A stretch of DNA of 64,000 bases, taken from contig NZ_QFZQ01000001.1 of assembly GCF_003171675.1 (NCBI RefSeq), forward strand, positions 930,001 to 994,000. The letters run 5' to 3'. Below, piece by piece: positions 48,728-57,374 of the stretch (position 1 is its first letter; each line of letters starts with the position of its first letter). The position numbers and the translations under genes were made by a program. The stretch is from Reichenbachiella versicolor (GTDB lineage Bacteria > Bacteroidota > Bacteroidia > Cytophagales > Cyclobacteriaceae). Below the pieces are notes generated by a model that was given only the letters and a program-made list of their open reading frames with translations, made no database searches and was not told the DNA's origin.

Positions 48728-49113
48728 ATTTAGGGTCAAAACATAAGGTTGAAGCTTCTTTTTCTATGTCTTCAATGACAGATGTGATATTCTTACTACT
48801 GATTTTTTTCATGCTGACTTCATCTTTCATTACGCCTTCTGGTCTACCAGTTAATTTACCTAGTAGTAAAAGCTCTAGTATAGTTATGCAAAAGGTGAGT
48901 GTAACTATTACTCCAGACTTAAAATATTATGTAAATGAGAGCGAAGTAAGACTTGGTAGATTGGAATTGGTTCTTAAAAAGGAATTGAAAGGTAAGGAAG
49001 GTGTGGTTGTATTGCATTGTGATAAGTCTGTACCTGTTGAACATTTAGTCAATGTGGCTAGTATTGCTACATCACTTAAAGCAAAGATTTCACTGGCAAC
49101 TAAGCCAGATTAA
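48724..49113 (+). CDS. ExbD/TolR-family biopolymer transport protein
   Basis: A 129-residue protein: cytoplasmic start, one membrane helix carrying the key aspartate (MTDVIFLLLIFFMLTS, near residues 18-33), then a periplasmic domain. It couples proton flow to the TonB-like protein. The overlap with exbB (ATGA) and 3-nt spacing to the tonB-like gene indicate a single motor operon. Confidence 0.93.
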   Translation: MNLGSKHKVEASFSMSSMTDVIFLLLIFFMLTSSFITPSGLPVNLPSSKSSSIVMQKVSVTITPDLKYYVNESEVRLGRLELVLKKELKGKEGVVVLHCDKSVPVEHLVNVASIATSLKAKISLATKPD

Positions 49114-49116
49114 CGG

Positions 49117-49944
49117 ATGGTGAAACAAAATAAGAATAAGGCTACTGGTTTATATATCTCAATAGGTATACACTTGATATTTGCCTTATTATGTGTATTT
49201 ATTCTAGCTTGGACAGAACCTGATCCTCCTATTCCTGAATATGGGATAGAGTTTAATATGGGTAATGCTTTACCTGTAGAAAATGCTTCTGAAAGTAATA
49301 CAGTTTCGGAAACTGTTGATAAAGCTGAAGAGTTGGTACAAGATTCAGAACAAAGTCAAAGTGAGCCAAATACTTCTACGTCTGATGCTGTTGAAACTAT
49401 AGATGATAATGCCTTAGATGAGGCAGATGTAATTGAAGAGAGTGTTATAACTGAAGATAACCAAAGCCCTGATATTGTAGAAGATAATAAAGTTGTTGAA
49501 AATTCTGAAACGGAAACAGTGAAAGAATTAGAGGCTAACAATGAGCCCCTTCCAAAAAATGAAAATCCTCAAAATTCAGATGCGACAGAAGAGAAGAAAG
49601 TTGATAAACCTAAAATTGATAATAGAGCTATCTATAAGAAAAGTAATTCTTCTAAGACAGGAGGAAACAAAGGTGCAAGTCTCGATATCAGCGGATGGAT
49701 GTGGGACTTTAAACCAAATCCTAATGATAAATCTTCTGAAAATGGAAAAATTATTTTTCAATTTACTATTGATGATGAGGGGGAGATATTAAATGTTAGA
49801 ACTATAGAAAAAACAGTCTCGCCAGCATTGGAAAAGGTTTATAGAGATGCGGTGATGGAGCTTACTTTTAGTCCTACATCAGATAATAGGTCAATTGCAT
49901 CTCAAACTACTGGTAAGGTTACTTTTATTATTAAATCTAATTAA
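49117..49944 (+). CDS. TonB-like energy transducer
   Basis: A 275-residue protein with one N-terminal membrane helix (about 12-32), a long acidic Glu/Asp/Ser-rich spacer (about 45-175) in place of the usual proline-rich one, and a C-terminal TonB domain (about 200-275, GKIIFQFTIDDEGEILNVRTI..SPALEKVYRDAVMELTF). It should carry energy from ExbB/ExbD to outer-membrane receptors. The acidic linker is a departure from classical TonB. Confidence 0.85.
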   Translation: MVKQNKNKATGLYISIGIHLIFALLCVFILAWTEPDPPIPEYGIEFNMGNALPVENASESNTVSETVDKAEELVQDSEQSQSEPNTSTSDAVETIDDNALDEADVIEESVITEDNQSPDIVEDNKVVENSETETVKELEANNEPLPKNENPQNSDATEEKKVDKPKIDNRAIYKKSNSSKTGGNKGASLDISGWMWDFKPNPNDKSSENGKIIFQFTIDDEGEILNVRTIEKTVSPALEKVYRDAVMELTFSPTSDNRSIASQTTGKVTFIIKSN

Positions 49945-49946
49945 AT

Positions 49947-51176
49947 ATGAATTATCAGGAGGTTTTAAACTTCCTTTATACGCAGTTACCGATGTATCAA
50001 AAAGTTGGTAAATCTGCTTTCAATAAAGACTTGAGTAAAACCATAGAATTGCTCTCTGTTTTAAATAACCCCCATCACGGATTCAAATCTATTCATATAG
50101 CTGGGACGAATGGAAAAGGAAGTGTGACTCACATGTTGGCATCAATCCTACAAGAGTCAGGATATAAAACAGGAATTTATACTTCACCCCATCTAAAGTC
50201 TTTTACGGAAAGAATCAAGATTAATGGTGTTGAAATAGAGGAAGATTATGTCGTTACGTTTGTTGAGAAAGTAAAAAATACTATCCTCAAAATTGAACCC
50301 TCATTCTTTGAGATTACTGTTGCTATGGCATATTCATATTTTAAGGATATGCAAATAGATATTGCCATCATTGAGACGGGGTTAGGAGGGAGATTAGATT
50401 CAACTAATGTTATTTATCCAGACTTATCTATAATAACTTCTATAGGTTTAGATCATCAAGATATTTTAGGTGATTCATTGGCAAAAATTGCTAAGGAAAA
50501 AGCTGGCATCATAAAGCAAAATACTCCCTTAGTTATAGGTGACATGGAGTTGGCAGCGCGGGATTCAATCATTTCTGTGGCTAGAGAAAAAGAATGTAAA
50601 GTGTTTGATTTTCAGGGGCATAACTTTGATAAAAATTATTTTTCTTCTGATTTAAAAGGAGCAGCCTATGAAAAGAATATTGATACCGTACTAATGAGTA
50701 TTGAGGTTCTAAATTCGAAGGACTATGTTACATCTGATGATCATATAAGCAAAGGCCTTCTATATACTTGTAAGAATACTGGATTTAAAGGAAGATGGCA
50801 GAAACTGTCAGAATCCCCACTGATATTTTGTGATATAGGACATAATGAACAGGCTATTACTTCAATGCGGGAACAAATTGACAAATACGACTATGAGACT
50901 CTTCATGTTGTATGGGGGATGTCAAGTGATAAATCGGTTAATGATGTAATAGCATTAATGCCCAAAAGTGCAGTTTACTATTTTTGTGCAGCGGATATTC
51001 CGCGTGCCATTGATGTCGTCCATTTATCTAGTATAGGTAAAGAGTTTGGATTGACAGGGCAAAGTTACAAATCCGTTCATGAAGCAATTAATTCAGCCAA
51101 GAGTACGGCAGGGGCTAAGGATATGATCATAATTGGTGGAAGTACTTTCGTGGTTGCAGAAATAGAAGATCTATAA
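49947..51176 (+). CDS. folC: Bifunctional folylpolyglutamate/dihydrofolate synthase
   Basis: A 409-residue Mur-ligase-type enzyme that adds glutamate to dihydropteroate or folate. The ATP loop IAGTNGKGSVTHMLASIL, YTSPHLKSFTERI, IETGLGGRLDSTN, SIGLDHQDILGDSLAKIAKEKAGI and the C-terminal DIGHNEQA are conserved in FolC. It is 2 nt after the tonB-like gene and overlaps trmB by 1 nt. Confidence 0.95.
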   Translation: MNYQEVLNFLYTQLPMYQKVGKSAFNKDLSKTIELLSVLNNPHHGFKSIHIAGTNGKGSVTHMLASILQESGYKTGIYTSPHLKSFTERIKINGVEIEEDYVVTFVEKVKNTILKIEPSFFEITVAMAYSYFKDMQIDIAIIETGLGGRLDSTNVIYPDLSIITSIGLDHQDILGDSLAKIAKEKAGIIKQNTPLVIGDMELAARDSIISVAREKECKVFDFQGHNFDKNYFSSDLKGAAYEKNIDTVLMSIEVLNSKDYVTSDDHISKGLLYTCKNTGFKGRWQKLSESPLIFCDIGHNEQAITSMREQIDKYDYETLHVVWGMSSDKSVNDVIALMPKSAVYYFCAADIPRAIDVVHLSSIGKEFGLTGQSYKSVHEAINSAKSTAGAKDMIIIGGSTFVVAEIEDL

Positions 51177-51838
51177 TGGGGAGAAGAGGAAAAATGGAGC
51201 GTTTTGCTGAAAATGCTGAACGCAATAATGTTATTGAGATAGGTAAAGAGAGTTTTGGAAATCTTGTTAACAAATGGAAAACGGATCATTTCAAGAATAC
51301 TAATGACGTAGTAGTAGAGCTAGGCTGTGGTAAAGGAGAATACACCGTTGGTTTGAGCAGATATTTTCCCGAAAGAAATTTTATTGGTGTTGATATAAAA
51401 GGTGCAAGAATTTGGGTTGGCAGTACCCAAGCGGTAGAAGAAAGGTTAGAAAATGTAGCTTTTCTTAGAACTCAAATAGAGCTGTTAGATAAACATTTTG
51501 GCGAAAATGAAATAGATGAACTTTGGATTACTTTTCCTGACCCTAGGCCAAAAGAAAGAGATGAGAAAAAAAGATTGACTTGCCCTAAGTTTTTAGATAT
51601 GTATCGGAAATTATTGGTTGATGATGGATGGGTCAAATTTAAAACTGATAGTACTTTCCTATTCGATTATACACTAGACGTTCTTAAAAGTCAGAGAATT
51701 AAAAATTTAGTCTACACACATAATCTTTATGATTCGGAATATATGGACGAACACTATGGAGTAAAAACAAAGTTTGAAAAAATGTTCTACGAGAAAGGTG
51801 AGGACATAAAGTACTTACGTTTTCAGTTCGATTATTAG
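51176..51838 (+). CDS. trmB: tRNA (guanine-N7-)-methyltransferase
   Basis: A 220-residue SAM-dependent enzyme that makes m7G46 in tRNA. The SAM motif VVVELGCGKGEYTVGLSR, FIGVDIKGARIW and the family signature LWITFPDPRPKERDEKKRLTCPKFL are complete. It shares one base with the folC stop (TAATG). The stop overlaps by 4 nt with the stop of the convergent anti-sigma-like gene (TTAG at 51835-51838). Confidence 0.95.
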   Translation: MGRRGKMERFAENAERNNVIEIGKESFGNLVNKWKTDHFKNTNDVVVELGCGKGEYTVGLSRYFPERNFIGVDIKGARIWVGSTQAVEERLENVAFLRTQIELLDKHFGENEIDELWITFPDPRPKERDEKKRLTCPKFLDMYRKLLVDDGWVKFKTDSTFLFDYTLDVLKSQRIKNLVYTHNLYDSEYMDEHYGVKTKFEKMFYEKGEDIKYLRFQFDY

Positions 51839-52701
51839 GAACTTATTGTAAGCGTAATTGCTGGTATTAGTTGTTTAAGGCTCTTGGTTAAATATATCTC
51901 GGGACCTATTCCTATATTTTTATTTAGTCTTTTAATTGCTGAAAATCTCAAAGTTTGCCCAGAAATAGGGCTTAAATTGTTAGGTGTAACTAAATAACCT
52001 GCAGAATATTCCCAACCCATTCCATTAATTTCTGTAGTTGTTTTGTGTTTAAGGTTTACGAAAATTAGAGGTGTTATTTTAGAAATGGTTGATTCTTGAT
52101 TAATGGGGAGCCATTGAATATTAGAAGTAATGAATAGACTTTTATTCTGTATATTATTACTTAAATCAAGAAATTTAAAGCCTAATCCTAAGGATGGCGT
52201 AACAATATTATTTTGGCTAGCGCTTATCTTGCCCTCCATTTCAATTCTATTTAAAATTTCTTTAGTCTTCTTGTTTTTTACTTCTATGTTTTCTTCAAAG
52301 CCATTAATTTCCAATTTTTTAGATCGGTTAATTGGTGAATAGTCCATTTTAACCGGAATAGATGCGTTTAAATGCATCTTTTGATTGAATTGTTCTTGTT
52401 GAGGTTGGATTTCCTCCTTAGCGATTGAGTAATGAGATGTTTCTTTATTTGGATAATGTAGTAGTTTATGTTCAATCCTATTATATGAAATATACTCTAA
52501 TCCAGCTGCTATAAGCATGGTTACCGAAGTTGCAGTAACCATGAACCAAGAAAGGATTTTTTTATCAATATTTTCCAGCTTCAGACAAATTTGCTTCCAA
52601 ATTTTTGACTTATCAATATTTGTTACTGATACAGATTCTATTTTATTGACCGCCTTCTGCGCAGCCTTGTCAACCCAGTTTATTTTTTTATCTGTTTTCA
52701 T
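51835..52701 (-). CDS. Probable membrane anti-sigma protein with beta-rich C-terminus
   Basis: A 288-residue protein. Residues 1-45 are helical and charged and would be cytoplasmic, residues about 50-70 form one membrane helix (WFMVTATSVTMLIAAGLEYI), and the rest is periplasmic. From about 165 the sequence alternates like barrel strands (LGLGFKFLDLSN, FITSNIQWLPIN, TPLIFVNLKHK, WEYSAGYLVT, LRFSAIKRL, IGIGPEIYLTKSL). It overlaps the sigma gene by 14 nt, and genes at this position usually encode the anti-sigma factor. I do not recognise the C-terminal domain. Confidence 0.65.
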   Translation of the reverse strand: MKTDKKINWVDKAAQKAVNKIESVSVTNIDKSKIWKQICLKLENIDKKILSWFMVTATSVTMLIAAGLEYISYNRIEHKLLHYPNKETSHYSIAKEEIQPQQEQFNQKMHLNASIPVKMDYSPINRSKKLEINGFEENIEVKNKKTKEILNRIEMEGKISASQNNIVTPSLGLGFKFLDLSNNIQNKSLFITSNIQWLPINQESTISKITPLIFVNLKHKTTTEINGMGWEYSAGYLVTPNNLSPISGQTLRFSAIKRLNKNIGIGPEIYLTKSLKQLIPAITLTISS

Positions 52702-53218
52702 GCTGTGCTAGAGATTTAATTAATGAAGATCTTGCTTTGCTTAGTTGAGACTTAGAAGTGTTTTCTGAGATCCCAAGTTTCTCCCCAATTTCTTTATGGC
52801 TATAACCTTCAATTACATACATATTGAATACTGTTCGGTACCCTTTGGGTAGGTTGTATATTAGGTTTAACAATTCTTCATATAAAATGTCATCATCGGC
52901 TCCATTAGAACTATCAAGTTTAATAAGGTGATCAATATCTACTTTATTAACTTGTTTTTTTCTGAGAATCATGAGACACTCATTTACCATTACTCGTTTG
53001 ATCCAGCCTGAAAAACTACCTTTGCCTCGGTATTCAAATTGGTGGATTTTACGAAATACTTTGGTAAACCCTTCTATTAGAGCATCTTCTGCTTCTAAAG
53101 TTTCTGGAATATATCTTAAGCAAGTATGTAGCATGGTATTATAGTATTGATCATACACCATGCTCTGTGCTTGCTGATCATTCTGCTTACACAGATTTAT
53201 GAGATTCTCTTCCTTCAA
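52688..53218 (-). CDS. ECF sigma factor
   Basis: A 176-residue sigma-70 family factor: region 2 (AQSMVYDQYYNTMLHTCLRYI, AEDALIEGFTKVFRKIHQFEYRGKGSFSGWIKRVMVNECL) and region 4 (NLPKGYRTVFNMYVIEGYSHKEIGEKLGISENTSKSQLSKAR). It has the FxGWIKRVMVNECL motif of Bacteroidota envelope-type sigma factors. It overlaps the downstream membrane protein gene, the likely regulator. Confidence 0.93.
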   Translation of the reverse strand: MKEENLINLCKQNDQQAQSMVYDQYYNTMLHTCLRYIPETLEAEDALIEGFTKVFRKIHQFEYRGKGSFSGWIKRVMVNECLMILRKKQVNKVDIDHLIKLDSSNGADDDILYEELLNLIYNLPKGYRTVFNMYVIEGYSHKEIGEKLGISENTSKSQLSKARSSLIKSLAQHENR

Positions 53219-53357
53219 TGTTACAGCAGGTGCCTATTTATAGATTAAAATGTTCTTAATTAAGGATTAGTTGCCTTAATACTTGAGCAATCTATTATCA
53301 ATAGAAATACGGTGCTGTTAAAGAGTAGTTAAAAGATGTTAATGTGTGTTAATTAGG

Positions 53358-54335
53358 TTAGAATCTATTGAAGAAAAGGAAAATTAAATAAGCAACAAAC
53401 CCTAACAGATATAATCCACCTTCAGCCCTATCTAGTTTATATTTTTGGAGTGTAAACATGAAAATAAACAGCATAAAGGTTCCAATCATCACTATTATTA
53501 AATCTATATTGAGATCTGGATCATAATGAATAGGTGAATTAACAACTGCCGTTGCACCTAATACGAGTAGGATGTTGAAAATGTTGGACCCGACAATATT
53601 TCCTACTGCTAAATCCGATTTTTTATGAAAAGCTGCAACTGCTGTTGTAGCTAATTCAGGCAATGAAGTGCCTGCTGCTAAAATAGTAAGACCAATAACT
53701 TTTTCACTTACTTCAAATATAGTAGCTACTTCTATGGCATTGTCTACAATCAATTGCCCACCAAAAGCGAGACCACCTATACCAATTAGTATCATTATTG
53801 TGGTACGGAGACTTCCATACATTTCGATTTCGTCCATGTCGCCACCCAAATCTCCCGTTCTTTGCATGTTTTTGAAAACATAGAACAAAAAACCGCAAAA
53901 CATTCCTAATAAGATTAAACCATCCCAAAGGGTTAACTGATTATCACTATTATTAAAAATAAAACTATCGTTGACTAAGAAAAATAGAACAATAGTAGCT
54001 ACCAAGGAATAAGGGACTTCTTTCCACAGTGCGTTCTTCTGAACAGTTAATGGATAGATAACGCTTGAAACCCCAAGTATCAAAAACATATTAAAGATGT
54101 TAGACCCTATAATGTTTCCAAAAACAACATCGCTGTGTCCGCCTGAACCAGAAATAATATTGACCACTAACTCTGGGGCCGAAGTACCCATCGCCACTAC
54201 CGTGAGTCCAATGGCAATATCTGAAACATTATATCTTTTAGCTAGTGATGATGCTCCATTAACCAGGAAATCAGCTCCTTTAATAAGCATCACGAATCCG
54301 ACGATAATAAGTGCAATAGCCTTTGCAAGGATCAT
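53358..54335 (-). CDS. Calcium/sodium antiporter (CaCA family, YrbG-like)
   Basis: A 325-residue membrane protein of ten hydrophobic helices with the two inverted alpha-repeats of the CaCA family: VVAMGTSAPELVVNI with GNIIGSNIFNM in the first half, and ILAAGTSLPELATTA with GNIVGSNIFNILLV in the second. These hold the ion-binding glutamates. An acidic stretch (GDLGGDMDEIEMYG) links the halves. It probably exports calcium in exchange for sodium or protons. It is a single gene. Confidence 0.93.
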   Translation of the reverse strand: MILAKAIALIIVGFVMLIKGADFLVNGASSLAKRYNVSDIAIGLTVVAMGTSAPELVVNIISGSGGHSDVVFGNIIGSNIFNMFLILGVSSVIYPLTVQKNALWKEVPYSLVATIVLFFLVNDSFIFNNSDNQLTLWDGLILLGMFCGFLFYVFKNMQRTGDLGGDMDEIEMYGSLRTTIMILIGIGGLAFGGQLIVDNAIEVATIFEVSEKVIGLTILAAGTSLPELATTAVAAFHKKSDLAVGNIVGSNIFNILLVLGATAVVNSPIHYDPDLNIDLIIVMIGTFMLFIFMFTLQKYKLDRAEGGLYLLGFVAYLIFLFFNRF

Positions 54336-54440
54336 ATAGTAATATTTAGAATTCGGGTGGTCGCTATTATTTGGTTTGAAATATAAATATTTTCATAATA
54401 CTTTCTTCTCTTTTCTGTTATTAATGGAGATATTATTATT

Positions 54441-54509
54441 ATGAAAAATTTCGTTAAAGCTAGTCATAAAAAAAGTAGTATTCTATCTTTAATAAGGTCA
54501 ATTAAATAA
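54441..54509 (+). CDS. Tiny basic peptide ORF (22 aa), candidate
   Basis: A frame of 22 codons, MKNFVKASHKKSSILSLIRS plus IK, begins at ATG 54441 and ends with TAA 54507-54509 inside the left arm of the palindromic terminator. It has five lysines, one arginine and one histidine and no acidic residue, and can form an amphipathic helix. The frame sits in the gap between the exchanger start and the pgm end. A terminator right at its stop suggests a short plus-strand transcript, coding or not. No family is recognised. Confidence 0.35.
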   Translation: MKNFVKASHKKSSILSLIRSIK

Positions 54510-54557
54510 AAAAAAAGGAGTTCCATATCGAAACTCCTTTTTTTTTATTTAATTGAC
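54497..54557. terminator. 61-nt palindromic bidirectional terminator
   Basis: The first 26 bases (GTCAATTAAAT, A9, GGAGTT; 54497-54522) pair perfectly with the last 26 (54532-54557) around a 9-nt loop. A and T tracts face each other, so it serves both strands: pgm on the minus strand and the short plus-strand unit. Eleven base pairs extend beyond the A/T tracts, as in the palindrome after ppc. Confidence 0.9.
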
Positions 54558-54579
54558 TGATAGTCAGTTGTAAGAGTCT

Positions 54580-56307
54580 CTATATATTAAGCTCTTGTTC
54601 TATTCTATTTATTTTGTTTTGTAGATCAACTTTAATTTCGTCCTTGCTTCTAGAGTCTCCAATAGTTGACTTTACACTGAAATAGAATTTAATCTTAGGT
54701 TCCGTACCTGAAGGCCTAAGTGATATCTTTGTATCGTCTTCTGTAATAAATTGAAGAACATTGGATTTTGGGAAGTTTACTGTTGTGTTTTTCCCAGTAT
54801 CAAGGCTGATTGAAGTTGAAGATTGATAGTCTATTGCTTTTACCACTTTAGATCCTCCAAGTGATTTTGGAGTATTATCTCTAAAATTCTTCATCATACT
54901 TTGAATTTCATCGGCTCCAGATTTTCCTTTTTTGGTTATTGAAGTTAAAGATTCAAGGTACATTCCAAATTGATCATAAATACTATCTAATAATTCGTAA
55001 AGCTCCAGTCCATTATCTTTCGTCCAAGCAGCAAGCTCGGCGATCATCGCACATGACGCTACGGCATCTTTGTCTCTTACAGCATCCCCAATTAAGTATC
55101 CATAGCTTTCTTCACCACCACCTATGAATTCTTTTTGGCCTTCCCATTCCTTGATTAAGCCTGCGATGAATTTAAAACCTGTTAGAGTATCGTGGCATTC
55201 AATATCAAAGTGATTAGCGATATCTTTGATTAGCTCTGTAGTGACTATGGTTTTTACTACAAATTGCTTACCATCTAGTTTGCCGTTTTCTTTCCATTTT
55301 TTACATAAATAGTAAATCAAAAGCGAACCAGTTTGGTTACCATTGAGAAGTTCGAAATTGCCACTTTTGTTTTTAATGGCAATACCAACTCTATCAGCAT
55401 CAGGATCAGTAGCCATTACAATATCAGCATTTACTTCTTTAGCTTTCTTTAGTGCAATACTCATTGCTTCTTGCTCCTCAGGATTAGGATACACTACGGT
55501 AGGGAAATTACCATCAGGAGTAGCTTGTTCTCCCACTACTGTAATATTTTTAAAACCGAACCTTTCTAGGGCAGGAGGGACTAACGTTACACCTGTACCA
55601 TGAATAGGAGAAAATACGATTGACATATTTTCTTGATTTTTAATGGACTCAGGAGAAAGACTGAGCCCAGTAAGCATATCCAAGTATTTTTCATCGATAT
55701 CTTCACCAATCATTTCTATTAATTCTGATTTAGCGGAGAATTTAATGTCGTCAAAAGATGTTATTTTTCTAACTTCATCAATGACATTTGTGTCGTGAGG
55801 AGCAATCATTTGAGCACCATCTTCCCAGTAGGCTTTATAACCATTGTATTCCTTTGGGTTATGTGAGGCAGTTAATACAACTCCACTTTTACAACCAAGT
55901 TCTCTGATGGCAAATGAAAGTTCTGGGGTAGGACGTAAAGATTCAAACAAGTATACTTTGATATCATTTGCAGAGAAAATTTCAGCGGTGATTCTAGCAA
56001 AGAAAGAACTATTGTTTCTACTGTCGTGCGCTATGGCCACAGATATGTCCTGTCCAGCAAATTCTTTTTTGAGATAGTTTGCCAGTCCCTGAGTAGCCAT
56101 ACCTATAGTATACTTGTTCATTCGGTTACTGCCAAGTCCCATAATACCCCTTAGTCCTCCAGTACCGAATTCAAGCTCTTTGTAAAATGAGTCAGTTAGT
56201 TCAGTGACTTGATCATTATCGATCATTTTTTGGATTATTTCTTTGTCAGATTGGTCGATGCTACCATTCATCCACCTGTCTATTGATTCTTGAATGTACT
56301 GTTCCAT
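54580..56307 (-). CDS. Phosphoglucomutase/phosphomannomutase
   Basis: A 575-residue alpha-D-phosphohexomutase. The catalytic serine loop TASHNPKEYNGYK (near 145), the metal loop ATDPDADRVG, the sugar-binding loop GGEESYGYL and the phosphate loop RPSGTEPKIKFY are complete. The length fits the PgcA/phosphoglucomutase subgroup. It interconverts hexose 1- and 6-phosphates for cell-wall and storage sugars. It begins 7 nt after the trpS stop, so the two genes probably share a transcript ending at the palindrome 54497-54557. Confidence 0.93.
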   Translation of the reverse strand: MEQYIQESIDRWMNGSIDQSDKEIIQKMIDNDQVTELTDSFYKELEFGTGGLRGIMGLGSNRMNKYTIGMATQGLANYLKKEFAGQDISVAIAHDSRNNSSFFARITAEIFSANDIKVYLFESLRPTPELSFAIRELGCKSGVVLTASHNPKEYNGYKAYWEDGAQMIAPHDTNVIDEVRKITSFDDIKFSAKSELIEMIGEDIDEKYLDMLTGLSLSPESIKNQENMSIVFSPIHGTGVTLVPPALERFGFKNITVVGEQATPDGNFPTVVYPNPEEQEAMSIALKKAKEVNADIVMATDPDADRVGIAIKNKSGNFELLNGNQTGSLLIYYLCKKWKENGKLDGKQFVVKTIVTTELIKDIANHFDIECHDTLTGFKFIAGLIKEWEGQKEFIGGGEESYGYLIGDAVRDKDAVASCAMIAELAAWTKDNGLELYELLDSIYDQFGMYLESLTSITKKGKSGADEIQSMMKNFRDNTPKSLGGSKVVKAIDYQSSTSISLDTGKNTTVNFPKSNVLQFITEDDTKISLRPSGTEPKIKFYFSVKSTIGDSRSKDEIKVDLQNKINRIEQELNI

Positions 56308-56314
56308 GGTTTGC

Positions 56315-57283
56315 TTAAAATCCTACTTTATCTTTTACTCTTTTAAGTACTTTAATTCCTATTTCTCGAGCTTTTGACTCGCCTGCTTCTAGTTTAGCGT
56401 TTAATTCAGATTCACTATTCATATAGTGTTTGAATAATTCACGTTCGTTCTTGTATTTTTCAATGACTAATTCTAACAAAGCAGTTTTGGCATGGCCATA
56501 TCCAAAATTTCCAGCCAAATATTTTTGTCTGAGGGTTTCAGTCTCTGAGTCAGTTGCTATTGTCTTGAAAATTTGAAAGACATTGCAAGTATCAGGGTTT
56601 TTAGGAGCTTCTAAAGGCAGACTATCAGTGACGATAGACATAATGTTCTTTTTTAAGGGTTTACCTTCCGCAAAAATATCGATTGTATTGTTATATGATT
56701 TGCTCATTTTTTGACCATCAGTGCCAGGTATGGTCATTAGTTGTTCGTCAATTTTAGCGTCTGGAAGAACAAAAGTTTCACCATAGGTGTGATTAAAAGA
56801 ACTTGCCATATCCCTAGTCATCTCAATGTGCTGTTGTTGATCTTTTCCAACAGGGACTAACTGAGCATCATACATCAGTATGTCAGCAGCCATTAATACG
56901 GGGTATGTAAATAATCCTGCATTAACATCAGATAGCTTGTCAGCTTTGTCTTTGAAGGAATGAGCATTAGCAAGCATTGGGAAAGGAGTGTGACAATTGA
57001 GATACCATGCAAGTTCACAGACTTCTGGAATTTTAGATTGTCTATAGAATATAGTCTTGTCAGTGTCTAAACCGAAAGCAAGCCAAGCCGCAGCAACAGC
57101 TTTGGTATTTTGTTTTCTTAATTCAGGGTCTTTTATACTTGTTAAAGAATGAAGATCAGCAATGAACAATAGAGATTCATGTTTGTCTTCTTTTGAAAGT
57201 TGAATTGCTGGAAGTATAGCACCTAGAATATTACCTAAGTGAGGTTGTCCAGAACTTTGTATGCCTGTTAGGACTCTTGCCAT
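56315..57283 (-). CDS. trpS: Tryptophanyl-tRNA synthetase
   Basis: A 322-residue class I synthetase that charges tRNA-Trp. The HIGH-like motif is PHLGN in TGIQSSGQPHLGNILG, and the KMSKS loop is DGQKMSKSYNN. DLHSLTS, YPVLMAADIL and VPVGKDQQQHIEMTRD complete the Rossmann core. The length is normal. It is divergent from the DUF1573 gene and is followed 7 nt later by the phosphohexomutase gene. Confidence 0.96.
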   Translation of the reverse strand: MARVLTGIQSSGQPHLGNILGAILPAIQLSKEDKHESLLFIADLHSLTSIKDPELRKQNTKAVAAAWLAFGLDTDKTIFYRQSKIPEVCELAWYLNCHTPFPMLANAHSFKDKADKLSDVNAGLFTYPVLMAADILMYDAQLVPVGKDQQQHIEMTRDMASSFNHTYGETFVLPDAKIDEQLMTIPGTDGQKMSKSYNNTIDIFAEGKPLKKNIMSIVTDSLPLEAPKNPDTCNVFQIFKTIATDSETETLRQKYLAGNFGYGHAKTALLELVIEKYKNERELFKHYMNSESELNAKLEAGESKAREIGIKVLKRVKDKVGF

Positions 57284-57337
57284 CTGAAATTAGTCTCCTA
57301 AATATTTAATTCAGCCAAATAGTTGACTGGTGTTTTA

Positions 57338-57345
57338 TAGATTTG
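57338..57345 (+). promoter_or_regulatory. Bacteroidota-type -7 box for the DUF1573 gene
   Basis: TAGATTTG matches TAnnTTTG exactly and lies 29 nt before the ATG at 57375. No good -33 partner is seen. It lies inside the open frame upstream of that ATG and so argues for the downstream start. Confidence 0.45.
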
Positions 57346-57374
57346 TTGCGAAAATAAAGGCATTCGAACTAATC

